From Prosthecobacter sp. (GTDB lineage: Bacteria; Verrucomicrobiota; Verrucomicrobiia; Verrucomicrobiales; Verrucomicrobiaceae), in assembly GCF_034366625.1 (NCBI RefSeq), contig NZ_JAXMIH010000019.1:124001-188000 (forward strand): DNA of 64,000 bases. The letters run 5' to 3'. The notes beneath the pieces were generated by a model. That model did not search any database and was not told the origin of the DNA. It saw only the letters and a program-made list of their open reading frames with translations. A program made the position numbers and the translations under genes. The first letter of the stretch is position 1, and every line of letters starts with the position of its first letter. Shown here in pieces: positions 49,938 to 58,336 of this stretch.

Positions 49938-51089
49938 TCATCTTCGCTCAGCCGTCGTGAGCGGAGTCACTGGATCGGGCACGCGGCGGCCCTGAAGTTC
50001 GTTCAGGCGGCAGGTGGGGAGATTGGGGAGCACATGCTTGGCGAAGAGGTCGCACTCGTCGAGGTGCGGATAGCCGCTGAGGATGAAGGCGCGCATGCCC
50101 ATGTCCATGTAGCGGTTGAGTTTGGCGAGGACTTGAGCGGGATCGCCGACGATGGCGCTGGCGCAGCCGCTTCTCGCGAGGCCGATGCCGCTCCAGAGGT
50201 GGTCTTCGATGTAGAGATCGGTGCTTTGCGCACGGAGTTCGTCCTGGCGCTTCACCCCGGCGCTTTGACTGTCCTGCGAGCGTGCTTTGATCTCCGCACC
50301 TTTGGCGGCATCGAGCTTGGAGATGAGGCGGTCGGCGGCGGCGCGTGCCTCGGCTTCGGTTTCGCGGACGATGACATGCGCGCGGAAGCCGAAGTCGATC
50401 TGGCGACCATAGGCGGCGGCTTTTTCAGACATGACGCGCATGGTTTCGGCGATGCGGTCTTCGGTTTCGGGCCACATGAGGAAGACATCGCAATGCTTTG
50501 CGCACAATTCCTGCGCAGCGGGCGAGATGCCGCCGAAGTACATGAGAGGGCCGCCATTTTGCTGGTAAGGCTTGGCGGGTTCGGTGTTGGGGAGGGAGAT
50601 GTTGTAGAACTCGCCCTTCCACTCGAAGGGGCCATCGGTGCGCCACAGGCCCTGGAGGATCTGGATGATCTCGCTGGCGCGGGCGTAGCGGACTTCGTTG
50701 CTTTCCTTCATGCCGGGCATGTCGGAGGAGATGATGTTGATGCACAGGCGGCCTTGGGCGATGTGATCGACGGTGGCGATGGCGCGTGCGAGCATGGGGG
50801 GCCAGACTTCGCCCATGCGGAGGGCGACGAGCTGATTGATCTGCGAGGTCTGCGGTGCCATGGCAGCGGCAAAGGCGAGCGCGTCCTGCCCGGCGATCCA
50901 GCCGGAGGGCAGCAGGATGTTTTGATAGCCAAGGGCATCCGCCTTCTTCACGATGTCGCCACAGTGCTCGTAATTCGAGCGGAGGGAGCCGTCCGGTACG
51001 CCGAGAAACTCGTAGTCGTCAGAGCAGAGCGCGGAGAACCAGGCGACTTCGCACTTGCGCGCGGGGGTGCGGATGGGTAGAGCACTCAT
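49938..51089 (-). CDS. LLM-class FMN-dependent monooxygenase (SsuD-like)
   Basis: 383 residues. The bacterial luciferase-like TIM barrel is evident: [78 protein letters not shown] and [17 protein letters not shown]. It best resembles alkanesulfonate monooxygenase SsuD, which uses FMNH2 and O2 to release sulfite from alkanesulfonates. The sulfonate ABC transporter and flavin reductase genes (SsuABC, SsuE) are not nearby, so the substrate is unproven. It is divergent from the ROK regulator at 51161, with 71 bp between starts. Confidence 0.92.
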   Translation of the reverse strand: MSALPIRTPARKCEVAWFSALCSDDYEFLGVPDGSLRSNYEHCGDIVKKADALGYQNILLPSGWIAGQDALAFAAAMAPQTSQINQLVALRMGEVWPPMLARAIATVDHIAQGRLCINIISSDMPGMKESNEVRYARASEIIQILQGLWRTDGPFEWKGEFYNISLPNTEPAKPYQQNGGPLMYFGGISPAAQELCAKHCDVFLMWPETEDRIAETMRVMSEKAAAYGRQIDFGFRAHVIVRETEAEARAAADRLISKLDAAKGAEIKARSQDSQSAGVKRQDELRAQSTDLYIEDHLWSGIGLARSGCASAIVGDPAQVLAKLNRYMDMGMRAFILSGYPHLDECDLFAKHVLPNLPTCRLNELQGRRVPDPVTPLTTAERR

Positions 51090-51160
51090 GGGATGGATTT
51101 TTTACTGAGAGTGCATTGATCCTGCTGGACAGAACAACGAGCAACAGGCTTTTTATTCGA

Positions 51161-52294
51161 ATGCGTAAAAACCCGGTCTTCCAACATGAAATGCTCGGAG
51201 CGGCTGTTTTGCATGTGCGCAGCGGACGTGCCACCTCCCGCACGACATTGGCCAGGGAACTGGGGATTTCGCCCTCCACCGTCGGGTTGTATGTGGACCA
51301 GTTGATTGCCGGGGGCTTTTTGAACGAGTCAGGATTGAACCAGGGGCCGATGGGACGCCCGCGGCGTATTTTGACCACCGTGGCGGCGGCGGGCTGGTTT
51401 GCCGGAGTGGAGTTCAATGCCCAGCGGATCCAGGCCGTGGGAGTGGACTTCTCAGGGCAGGTGGTGGCCGCCGTTGCGCAATCGCTGCCAGCGGAGGTGA
51501 CCGCCGATCTGGTGATCCAGACGATTCTCACGCTAGTGAGGAAGCTGGCAGCATCGATGCAAGGGGCGCTGCTCTCGGTCGGATTAGGAGTCCCCGGATT
51601 GGTGGATGCCCAGGCCGGCGTGGGATTGTACTACGCCTTCATCCCTGACTGGAATCAGGTGCCGGTGGGCGAAAAAATCAGCGGCATGCTCAAGGTTCCC
51701 GTCATCCTGCAAAACAACCTGCGCGCCATTGCGCTGGCGGAGCGCTGGTTTGGCCTGGGGCATGAGCTGAACCACTACGTGATCTTGGGACCGCGCAGCG
51801 GTTTCGGCATCGCGATGGTGCAGGACGGCAAACTGATCGAAGGCGCGCATCATGCCGCTGGTGAGGTGGGCCGCTGGCCGTGGCCGCTGGACAGCGGGAC
51901 GGGGAAACGCCAGGAGTTGCATCATGCGCTCAGCGCGCCGGCGACCTGGCGGCGGCTGGCGGGGGTGGGGCCGCAGGCGAAGCTGCCGGAGGATCTGCGC
52001 GCGGCACTGGCAGCACTGGCAGATGAGGAGGGTGCTGTGTGGGATGAGGTGTGCGCGGACTTTGCCAGGGTCATCGGCTGTCTGCATATGATCGCCGACA
52101 CCGGAGTCTTCATCCTGCACGGTCCCCTGACGGCGCTGGGGGAGCGGTTCTGCGACTCGATTGTTCAGGCGGCGAATTTCATGATGCCCGCGTTGTCCAC
52201 CGTTCCATTGAAAGTGACACCTTCGACCCTTGGAGACGATGCGGGCGCGCTCGGTGCGGCGAGTCTGGCGATGGAAGCCTGGGCGCCTCCTTGA
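51161..52294 (+). CDS. ROK family transcriptional regulator
   Basis: 377 residues from ATG 51161. An N-terminal winged HTH (TSRTTLARELGISPSTVGLY, then LIAGGFLNESG) is followed by the ROK sugar-kinase-like domain: SVGLGVPGLVD, VILQNNLRAIALAERWFGLG and GPRSGFGIAMVQDGKLIEGA-HHAAGEVG. The usual ROK zinc motif CxCGxxGC is not seen, so it may bind sugar without that site. It is divergent from the SsuD-like gene and could regulate it. Confidence 0.9.
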   Translation: MRKNPVFQHEMLGAAVLHVRSGRATSRTTLARELGISPSTVGLYVDQLIAGGFLNESGLNQGPMGRPRRILTTVAAAGWFAGVEFNAQRIQAVGVDFSGQVVAAVAQSLPAEVTADLVIQTILTLVRKLAASMQGALLSVGLGVPGLVDAQAGVGLYYAFIPDWNQVPVGEKISGMLKVPVILQNNLRAIALAERWFGLGHELNHYVILGPRSGFGIAMVQDGKLIEGAHHAAGEVGRWPWPLDSGTGKRQELHHALSAPATWRRLAGVGPQAKLPEDLRAALAALADEEGAVWDEVCADFARVIGCLHMIADTGVFILHGPLTALGERFCDSIVQAANFMMPALSTVPLKVTPSTLGDDAGALGAASLAMEAWAPP

Positions 52295-52310
52295 CGGCCG
52301 GAGCAGGCAC

Positions 52311-52348
52311 GAAAAACCGGGCGGCGGGATGGTTCCCACACGCCCGGT
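52311..52348 (-). terminator. Intrinsic terminator of the minus-strand rhodanese gene
   Basis: ACCGGGCG (52316-52323) / CGCCCGGT (52341-52348) is a perfect 8-bp stem. Read on the minus strand it is followed by a T-run (AAAAA at 52312-52316 on plus). It lies 17 bp past the rhodanese stop. Confidence 0.82.
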
Positions 52349-52365
52349 CAGTAGAGTTTGCTGGA

Positions 52366-52743
52366 TTATTTCTCCAAGGACTCTTTGGCGGCCTTCCAGC
52401 CGGAGATGCCAGCGGAGAGGTGCTTCACGTTGGTGTAGCCGAGTTCGCTGGCCTTGTTGGCGGCGGCCTTATAGGCGCTGCAGGCAGGACCACCGCAATA
52501 GGCGACGACGAGGGCACCCTTGTCAGAAGGGAGCACACTGGCGAGGCTGTCCTTCTGGGTGGCGAAGTTGACTGCGCTGGGGATGTGGCCGTTGGCATAG
52601 GAGGCAGCACCATTCACGTCGATGACGGTGACCTTCTTGTCGGCAATGGCCTGCTTGAGGTCGGCGATGCTGATGTCCGGGAACTCGGCGGCGAACACGG
52701 AGGAGGCGACGAGCGCGAAAGCGAGGGCAATGAGTTTCTTCAT
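52366..52743 (-). CDS. Secreted single-domain rhodanese
   Basis: 125 residues. A Sec signal (LIALAFALVASSVFAAE) precedes one rhodanese domain: VTVIDVNGAASYANGHIPSA and the active-site loop VVAYCGGPACSAYKAA with the nucleophile Cys, then LGYTNVKHLSAGISGWKAAK. Periplasmic sulfurtransferase is expected; partner unknown. The gene ends in its own terminator. The 285 bp upstream (52744-53028) show nothing else. Confidence 0.92.
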   Translation of the reverse strand: MKKLIALAFALVASSVFAAEFPDISIADLKQAIADKKVTVIDVNGAASYANGHIPSAVNFATQKDSLASVLPSDKGALVVAYCGGPACSAYKAAANKASELGYTNVKHLSAGISGWKAAKESLEK

Positions 52744-53028
52744 GATTGGGTATGGATGGGTTGAGTTAATGGGTGCGCTGGTTGACTGCGCGCGGCAGAG
52801 GCCCCGTTTTCCGGGGCAAAGGGTTCATGACGGGGAGAAAGACGGGGGTGACATGCGGCGGTTTCGTGTGACGCCAGTGTCCGTGGATTTATTCCCGGCA
52901 ATCGAGATACCCGGCACGCGGCAGGACGAATCTGCGGCGAAGGGGAGGCTGTGGGGTATGCCCGGGATCATCATGGCTCAATGGAAACGCAGGTAGATAC
53001 GTTTTGTTTAGCCAAAAGCTGCAACGAA

Positions 53029-54474
53029 TCACAACGCGGGGATGAACAGCCGTGCGAAACCGTTGCGCAGGCGCTGCCGGACCGGGGCGGCTTCCAGCAG
53101 CTCACAGGTGATCTCGCGGCTGCTGGCGAGCTTGGCGTCCATCACCGCGGCGAGGCGGTGGCCCAGCTCGGCGTCGTGGCAGCCGATGTTGAATTCAAAA
53201 TTCAGGCGCAGGCTGCGTGGATCCCAGTTGGTGGAGCCGAGGAAGGACCAGACACCGTCGATGAGGAAGAACTTCGAGTGGTCAAAGGGTGGAGGGGATT
53301 CAAAAATGCGGCAGCCGACGGCCAGGAGATCGGGATACAAGGTCTGCGCCGCCCAGGCGACGAAGGGGATGTTGTTCTGCGCCGGGGTGAGGATGGTCAC
53401 CTTCACCCCGCGGATCGCGCACAGGCGCAACGAGGCCGCGAGCACGGCGGTGGGCAGGAAGTAGGGGGTGATGATCTTCACTTCTTCGCGCGCGGCATTG
53501 AGCGCGGCGAAAAAGGCGGCAGGCATGACCTCCATGTCTTCATCCGGACCATCGACGATGCCGATGACACTGGTCTGGCCGGTGCCTGTCAGATCGGGGA
53601 ACCACAGCGGGCCTTCGAGCGCTTCGCCGGTGCAGAAGGTCCAGTCCTCGGCAAACACACGCTGGATCTGTGCCACGCATGGTCCTGTAACTTCGAAATG
53701 CAGATCATGCACCGGATGTGCGGGCTTGCGGGAGATCATGTTCCCCTCGCGGATGTTCATGCCGCCCGTGAAGGCGGTGCGACCGTCCACCACCATGATC
53801 TTGCGGTGGTTGCGCAGGTTCATCGTGATCAGGCGCAGGATCATGCGGTTCGGCATGAAGCGCCGCGCGTTCACCCCGGCCTTTTTCAGCGCCTCGATCA
53901 CCGGCGGCCACGAGTAGCGCGTGCCCGCGTCATCCACCATCACCCGCACCTGCACGCCGCGCTTCACCGCGTCGGACAGCTCCGTCACAAATTCCGCGCC
54001 GATGCCGATGGCCTCGAAGATGTAGCTGGCCAGTGAAATGCTGTGCTGCGCGCCGCGGATCGCCGCCAGCATGCGCCGCATGGCCTCGTCGCCGTTGCAC
54101 AGCGGGACCACGCGGTTGCCCTTGGTGAAGCAGAAGCGCGAGATGCGGTCCAGCGTGCGTGCGAGCTGCTGGTGCTCCTGCGCCGCGCAACTGCTGTCCG
54201 CCACGAAGGGCAGGGGATGCTCCGGCACTGGATCACGCCACGGCTCGTGGGTGCTGCGGCGGTAGTGCCTGCCGCGCCGCCGCAGGCTGTTGATGCCCAG
54301 AAACAGATACAGCAGCGGCCCGATCAGCGGCGAGAGCACAATGAGCGCCGTCCAGAACGCCGCCGAGCGGTAATCCCGATGCTGCAGCAGCAGGTGAACC
54401 AGCGCCAGCACCGCGCCGATGATGGAGACCACGGCCAGCGTCGCGGTCCAGTAGGTGAATTCGAATCCGAGCAT
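53029..54474 (-). CDS. cls: Cardiolipin synthase
   Basis: 481 residues. Two N-terminal membrane helices (WTATLAVVSIIGAVLALVHL; AFWTALIVLSPLIGPLLYLF) precede two phospholipase D motifs HxKx4D: NHRKIMVVDGRTAFTGG (about residue 220) and DHSKFFLIDGVWSFLGS (about residue 400). The enzyme joins two phosphatidylglycerols into cardiolipin at the inner membrane. Length and layout match ClsA-type enzymes. It is next to the IS110 right-end remnant. Confidence 0.94.
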   Translation of the reverse strand: MLGFEFTYWTATLAVVSIIGAVLALVHLLLQHRDYRSAAFWTALIVLSPLIGPLLYLFLGINSLRRRGRHYRRSTHEPWRDPVPEHPLPFVADSSCAAQEHQQLARTLDRISRFCFTKGNRVVPLCNGDEAMRRMLAAIRGAQHSISLASYIFEAIGIGAEFVTELSDAVKRGVQVRVMVDDAGTRYSWPPVIEALKKAGVNARRFMPNRMILRLITMNLRNHRKIMVVDGRTAFTGGMNIREGNMISRKPAHPVHDLHFEVTGPCVAQIQRVFAEDWTFCTGEALEGPLWFPDLTGTGQTSVIGIVDGPDEDMEVMPAAFFAALNAAREEVKIITPYFLPTAVLAASLRLCAIRGVKVTILTPAQNNIPFVAWAAQTLYPDLLAVGCRIFESPPPFDHSKFFLIDGVWSFLGSTNWDPRSLRLNFEFNIGCHDAELGHRLAAVMDAKLASSREITCELLEAAPVRQRLRNGFARLFIPAL

Positions 54475-54499
54475 GGGTCAGAATGGGCGGCTCATCCCG

Positions 54500-54776
54500 A
54501 AGTGCAAACGCGCCCTGCATCTGGTTGCGCAAGGCGTGGCGCGCAGGCCTGTTCGCAGCACCGTCAGGCTGCCCGCAGGGTGGAGCGAAGCGGCAGCCAC
54601 CTGGCACGCATCATCGACGGCATGATCAAGAGCGGCAAAGCCTACGACGAAAATGAAGCCTTCAAAGTCACGCCCTCCAGCCAGGCCAGACGTCTGCTCA
54701 ACCTGCACAAACAAGCCGCCAAACTCGGCCTCCAACTCGTTCCCGCTGTGTAACTCGATGTCTTGTTACTCAGGAG
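54500..54776 (+). mobile_element. Solo right end of an IS110-family element (transposase 3' remnant)
   Basis: From about 54599 the plus strand encodes the last 51 residues of an IS110 transposase (IKSGKAYDENEAFKVTPSSQ and onward, ending LGLQLVPAV). It is about 80% identical to the end of the intact copy at 58324. Upstream, 54505-54545 aligns in another frame (RALHLVAQGVARR), so a deletion or frameshift is present. The end sequence TAACTCGATGTCTTGTTACTCAGGAG (54751-54776) matches the intact copy at 24 of 26. It stops 19 bp before the tautomerase gene's stop codon. Confidence 0.85.
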
Positions 54777-54794
54777 GAGGCGGCCGCATGTTCG

Positions 54795-55157
54795 TCATGT
54801 CTTCAAGCTCCCTCCGAAGGCAATCCTGCCTTGGGCGTCTGGCTCGTAGAGAATGTGGACGTTCCCGGCTGGCCGCCCGCAAACTCGCGCGACGCCCTCC
54901 GTCAGTGCGCGCACCTCGGTCTCCAGCGCCGGGCCTGTCGGTCGCTGCGCCTTGCGCACCGTGACGAACACAGAACGCCACCCTTCTGGGGTCGCAGTAC
55001 CGTTTTCGGCATAGTGTTCCTGTGGCAGTGACCGCACGCGAACCCAAGTGCTGGCGGGTGGGCCGCCGAAGACCTGCGCTGCCATGTCCGCAATCTTTGC
55101 CGCAAGACCGCCGTCCAGTGACTCCGAAGTGATGATTTCGATGTCGACGATTGGCAT
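54795..55157 (-). CDS. Tautomerase-superfamily protein (cassette gene)
   Basis: 120 residues from ATG 55157. MPIVDIEIITSESLDGG gives the N-terminal proline after Met removal, the catalytic base of the 4-oxalocrotonate tautomerase family. The single beta-alpha-beta unit is followed by GNVHILYEPDAQGRIAFGG. The length matches the longer cis-CaaD/4-OT-like members. It starts 17 bp from attC-like site B and ends by the IS110 right end, so its own attC may have been the IS target. Confidence 0.85.
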   Translation of the reverse strand: MPIVDIEIITSESLDGGLAAKIADMAAQVFGGPPASTWVRVRSLPQEHYAENGTATPEGWRSVFVTVRKAQRPTGPALETEVRALTEGVARVCGRPAGNVHILYEPDAQGRIAFGGSLKT

Positions 55158-55174
55158 GGTGTGCGTGCGGTGTG

Positions 55175-55325
55175 GCCTACCGTCCCGGATCAGGCGACGG
55201 CGAGCGAACGGAGCGAGATAGACAGCCGAAGGCAACCCGCAGGGCAGCGCCGGCGGGTGCTGGCAAAGGCGTCGATGACACGACAGATGCCAGACGAGCC
55301 GTTGCCTGCATCCGTTTTGTTCTTT
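55175..55325 (-). repeat. attC-like recombination site B
   Basis: 151 bp, read on the minus strand: R'' AAAGAAC, spacer AAAAC, L'' GGATGCAGG, long variable stem, L' CCTGATCC, spacer GGGAC, R' GGTAGGC. L boxes are identical to sites A and C. R' has one mismatch to GTTRRRY, so this site may be less active. It separates the GNAT gene from the tautomerase gene. Confidence 0.8.
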
Positions 55326-55362
55326 GGTTGGTCTGTTGTCATTCTCATGTGGAACTCGGTGC

Positions 55363-55776
55363 TCAAAGATCCACCCCCATCGGCAAAGCGAGAGAAATCT
55401 CCTCGAATCCTCTAGAAGACCAAAATGCTCTGGCTGCCGAGTTGGTGAGCTCTACCAAAATGGTGGCGCGTAGAATCCCTGTCCCTCGCAAAGCAGCCAG
55501 ACAGTGCTGAACCAGCACAGTCCCAATGCCTCTTCGTTGATGGGCGGCGGCAACGGCAAGATGGTAAAGATACCCTCTCCGGCCATCATCACCACAGAGC
55601 ACCGCGCCGATGATCGCCTCTCCCTTGTCCACCGCAACGAAGCTGTGATGCCGCCTGCTGAGGAAACCCCGCAAAGTCTCGAAATCATCACCCTCGGCAA
55701 CCTCGACACCAGATGCCTGCTGCCAAAGCTCTGTCGCTTGGAGATAATCTCCGATAGTCATTTGGCGAATGAGCAT
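55363..55776 (-). CDS. GNAT family N-acetyltransferase (cassette gene)
   Basis: 137 residues. The GNAT fold is clear: MLIRQMTIGDYLQATELWQQ, GEAIIGAVLCGDDGRRGYLY, and the acetyl-CoA motif LAVAAAHQRRGIGTVLVQHC. The C-terminal ELTNSAARAFWSSRGFEEIS is motif B. The acceptor substrate is unknown. It is flanked by attC-like sites A and B, so it forms a complete cassette with site B. Confidence 0.93.
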   Translation of the reverse strand: MLIRQMTIGDYLQATELWQQASGVEVAEGDDFETLRGFLSRRHHSFVAVDKGEAIIGAVLCGDDGRRGYLYHLAVAAAHQRRGIGTVLVQHCLAALRGTGILRATILVELTNSAARAFWSSRGFEEISLALPMGVDL

Positions 55777-55806
55777 GAGATAGGTGGCGAGTGACTCCGT
55801 GTCTTG

Positions 55807-55963
55807 GGCGAACGCTTCGGATCAGGCGACGGCGAGCGAACCGAGCGGAGCGAGATAGCTTGCTGAAGGCAACCCGCAGGGCAGCGCTGGGGGGCGCTGG
55901 CAAAGGCACCGATGACACGACAGATGCCATGCGAGCCCCCTGCCTGCATCCGTTTTGTTCGCC
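55807..55963 (-). repeat. attC-like recombination site A
   Basis: 157 bp, minus strand: R'' GGCGAAC, spacer AAAAC, L'' GGATGCAGG, variable stem of about 110 bp, L' CCTGATCC, spacer GAAGC, R' GTTCGCC. R''/R' are perfectly complementary. L''/L' pair with one extrahelical G, the hallmark of attC. It follows the 56009 gene by 45 bp. Confidence 0.88.
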
Positions 55964-56008
55964 CTCGTTCTCGCGGTGGTCGTGCTCATGGTGTCTTCGT
56001 GGTCTGTT

Positions 56009-56470
56009 TCATTGGCGCTTGGCAACCAAGTAGCCGAACCCGATGACGGATGTTATTTCGTGGCGTTTGATGACGACCTCGGGCGCGTAAAAGCCAATCT
56101 CAACAGTTCCGACATCCTTGCTTTCTTGCAACTTTCTGGCCAATGCCAAGCTGCTCTTCCACACGTTCTCCAACACTCCTCCAGGTTTGGAGTAACGGTC
56201 CGGCTTGATCGTGAAAGTCGCATTATTCGACAAGACCTGCACCGTTGTAACTGGCTTTCCATCCCGGGTCTCGCCCTTGTAGGATGGATCTTGATCGTCA
56301 GCGAGCAATGTTATACGCGTCGTGGATTTTTCGGCGACAATGACGATGACGCTGTCCTCAACGGTAACCTTCTTGACCTTCAGCAGTGTCACATTCGTAT
56401 CTGTGGGTATCGCCGCCTGAATGAAACTGGCAAAAACGCAAAAGGCTAGGTGTGTGCAAAAGTTTTTCAT
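56009..56470 (-). CDS. Secreted cassette protein of unknown function
   Basis: 153 residues. The signal peptide ends near FASFIQAAIP. The mature part is beta-rich (TNVTLLKVKKVTVEDSVIVI, then AEKSTTRITLLADDQDPSYK and FGYLVAKRQ at the end). No family recognised. It lies between attC-like sites D and A on the minus strand, as a cassette gene. Lower GC than core genes. Confidence 0.7.
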   Translation of the reverse strand: MKNFCTHLAFCVFASFIQAAIPTDTNVTLLKVKKVTVEDSVIVIVAEKSTTRITLLADDQDPSYKGETRDGKPVTTVQVLSNNATFTIKPDRYSKPGGVLENVWKSSLALARKLQESKDVGTVEIGFYAPEVVIKRHEITSVIGFGYLVAKRQ

Positions 56471-56556
56471 AGGTGTTCAGTCTGCATGCTGAGTGCTTTG
56501 ATGTCTGTAAAGCTTCGGTAAACGCTGCCGCTGAGGAGTGGGCGGCGCTGGAGTTG

Positions 56557-56648
56557 GGCGAACGACCAAGCTCAGCGACCCGGCCCACGGAACGTCACGA
56601 TTGCAACAATAACGCGATGGCCGGGTTCGCTGCAGTGCATGGTTAGCG
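56557..56648 (-). repeat. attC-like recombination site D
   Basis: 92 bp, minus strand: R'' CGCTAAC, R' GTTCGCC (consensus type). Between them CTGCAGCG...CGCTGAG pairs with one extrahelical base, followed by AACCCGGCC / GGCCGGGT. The L boxes differ from sites A-C, as is normal for cassettes of different origin. Peptides read through such sites give the HALQRT-type ORFs seen in many genomes. Confidence 0.72.
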
Positions 56649-56929
56649 AAGGAACAGGGGCGGAGCCTTTGCCGGGCGGGGAGTAACTTGGGATTGCAAC
56701 GGAGTGTGTGCGTGTTGAGCGTTGGATGTGGATGCAAGGAGCATAGGCCGACACGGCAATGGTGGCGCGGTGCTGAACCGCGGACCCCGTTGGTTAGCGT
56801 GGTCGCAGCCCCCGCAAGCCGGTCATTGGTGGCGATGCCCTTCACGGGGTGCCGACCCCGTTCAGGAGACTGTCCATGTTTGTTCGGCGGCTGCCCTTGC
56901 ATTCATCCATCCAACCACAAGCCAAAGCC
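56649..56929 (+). ncRNA. IS110 left-end noncoding region, bridge RNA candidate
   Basis: About 280 bp of GC-rich, hairpin-forming sequence without a gene lies between site D and the transposase ATG. IS110-group elements encode their bridge RNA in a long noncoding left end (Durrant et al. and Hiraizumi et al., 2024). Several stem-forming words are visible near 56760-56870. Neither RNA ends nor the exact element boundary can be fixed here. Confidence 0.45.
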
Positions 56930-58324
56930 ATGACCAAGCGCAAAAGACGACTCAACGCAAAGATCAAGGCCGCCAGCGCTGCTGCGGCCAAGCAGGGACT
57001 CAACACCATCACCCATCCCGATGCGGCAGGCATCGACATCGGCGCGGAGGAACTGGTGGCCGCCGTGCCTGCGGGCCGCTGCGCGGGCGACACGGTGCGC
57101 ACCTTCAGCAGTTTCACCGCTGGTGTTGAAGCGCTGCGTGACTGGCTCATCACCTGCGGCATCAAGACCGCCGCGCTGGAAAGCACCGGCAACTACTGGG
57201 TCACCACTTACAGTATGCTCAGCGATGCAGGCATTGAGGTGTGCCTGGTCAATGCACGCCATGTCAAAGGCGTGCCGGGCAAGAAGACCGATGTGTGCGA
57301 TGCGCAGTGGCTCCAGCAGCTTCACGCCGCCGGGTTGTTGCGGAAGTCCTTCCGTCCCGACAAAGACATCGTGCCGCTGCGCTACCTCATGCGCCACCGC
57401 AGCGAGATCATCGCCGAGGCCGGGCGGCAGACGCAGCTCATGCAGAAAGTATTGACCGAGATGAACCTGCACATCCACCATGTGTTCAGCGATGTCGATG
57501 GTGTCAGCGCCCAGGCCATCATCACGGCCATCCTCGCCGGGGAGCGCAATGCGGAGCGGCTCGCCGCCCTGCGTGACAAGCGCTGCCGCAGTCCGAAGGA
57601 GAAGATCATCAAGGCACTGCGCGGCGACTACCGTTGCGAATACCTCTTTGTCTTGGGCCAGTGCCAGCAGCGCTGGACGCAGTGCCTCGCCGCCATCGCC
57701 GCGTGTGATGAGCAGATCGCCGCGCTGGTCAAAGCCGTGTCAGGCGACACCACAGCGCCACCACCCAGCGCCCCGGCCGAGCAGCACCGCCTCCACAAGA
57801 ACACCCCGGCCACGCTGCCCATCTACGATGAGGCGTTCCGGTTCTACGGCGTGGACCTCAGCGCCGTGCCCGGCGTCAGCGCCGGAGTGCTCGGCGTGCT
57901 GATGAGCGAGGTCGGCACCGGCAGCCAGATGAAGAAAGCGTTCCGTAGCGCCGAAGCGTTCAGCTCCTGGATGGGGCTGTGTCCCGACAACCGCATCAGT
58001 GGAGGCAAAGTGCTCAAGGCCAAAACCCGCAAGGTGCCCAGCCGCGTCGCCCGTGCCCTGCGCCTCGCCGCGCAATGCGTGGCACGCAGCGACAACAAGA
58101 TCGGCGAGTTTTGCCGCCGTCTCAAAGCACGCCTCGGCAAGGCCGAAGGCATCGTCGCCACCGCGCACAAGCTCGCACGCATCATCTACGGCATGATCAA
58201 GAGCGGCAGCGCCTACGACGAAAACGAGGCATTCAAAGTCACGCCCTCCAGCCAGGCCAAACGTCTGCTCAATCTACAAAAACAAGCCCACAGCCTCGGC
58301 CTCCAACTCGTTCCCGCCTTATAA
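56930..58324 (+). CDS. IS110-family DEDD transposase
   Basis: 464 residues from ATG 56930. The N-terminal RuvC-like DEDD domain shows AAGIDIGAEELVAAV (first Asp), TAALESTGNYWVTTY (Glu) and KKTDVCDAQWLQQLHAAGLL (two Asp). The C-terminal half has the transposase IS116/IS110/IS902 domain AVPGVSAGVLGVLMSEVG, then FRSAEAFSSWMGLCPDNRIS with the conserved catalytic serine region, and a helical tail. It acts with a bridge RNA to recombine DNA. It is intact and probably active. Confidence 0.96.
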   Translation: MTKRKRRLNAKIKAASAAAAKQGLNTITHPDAAGIDIGAEELVAAVPAGRCAGDTVRTFSSFTAGVEALRDWLITCGIKTAALESTGNYWVTTYSMLSDAGIEVCLVNARHVKGVPGKKTDVCDAQWLQQLHAAGLLRKSFRPDKDIVPLRYLMRHRSEIIAEAGRQTQLMQKVLTEMNLHIHHVFSDVDGVSAQAIITAILAGERNAERLAALRDKRCRSPKEKIIKALRGDYRCEYLFVLGQCQQRWTQCLAAIAACDEQIAALVKAVSGDTTAPPPSAPAEQHRLHKNTPATLPIYDEAFRFYGVDLSAVPGVSAGVLGVLMSEVGTGSQMKKAFRSAEAFSSWMGLCPDNRISGGKVLKAKTRKVPSRVARALRLAAQCVARSDNKIGEFCRRLKARLGKAEGIVATAHKLARIIYGMIKSGSAYDENEAFKVTPSSQAKRLLNLQKQAHSLGLQLVPAL

Positions 58325-58336
58325 CTCGAAGTCTAG

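Noticed and set aside
54043-54753. Plus-strand 236-codon ORF as a single gene
   Set aside because: Its first two thirds are antisense to cardiolipin synthase; only the last about 51 codons are real transposase remnant.
55688-55930. Short proteins of the MASVVSS type read through sites A-C
   Set aside because: They are translations of the attC-like repeats and recur in other orientations, so they are not independent genes.
56477-56902. 141-codon minus-strand ORF with HALQRT-type peptide
   Set aside because: It runs through attC-like site D and the IS left end and has no coding features.
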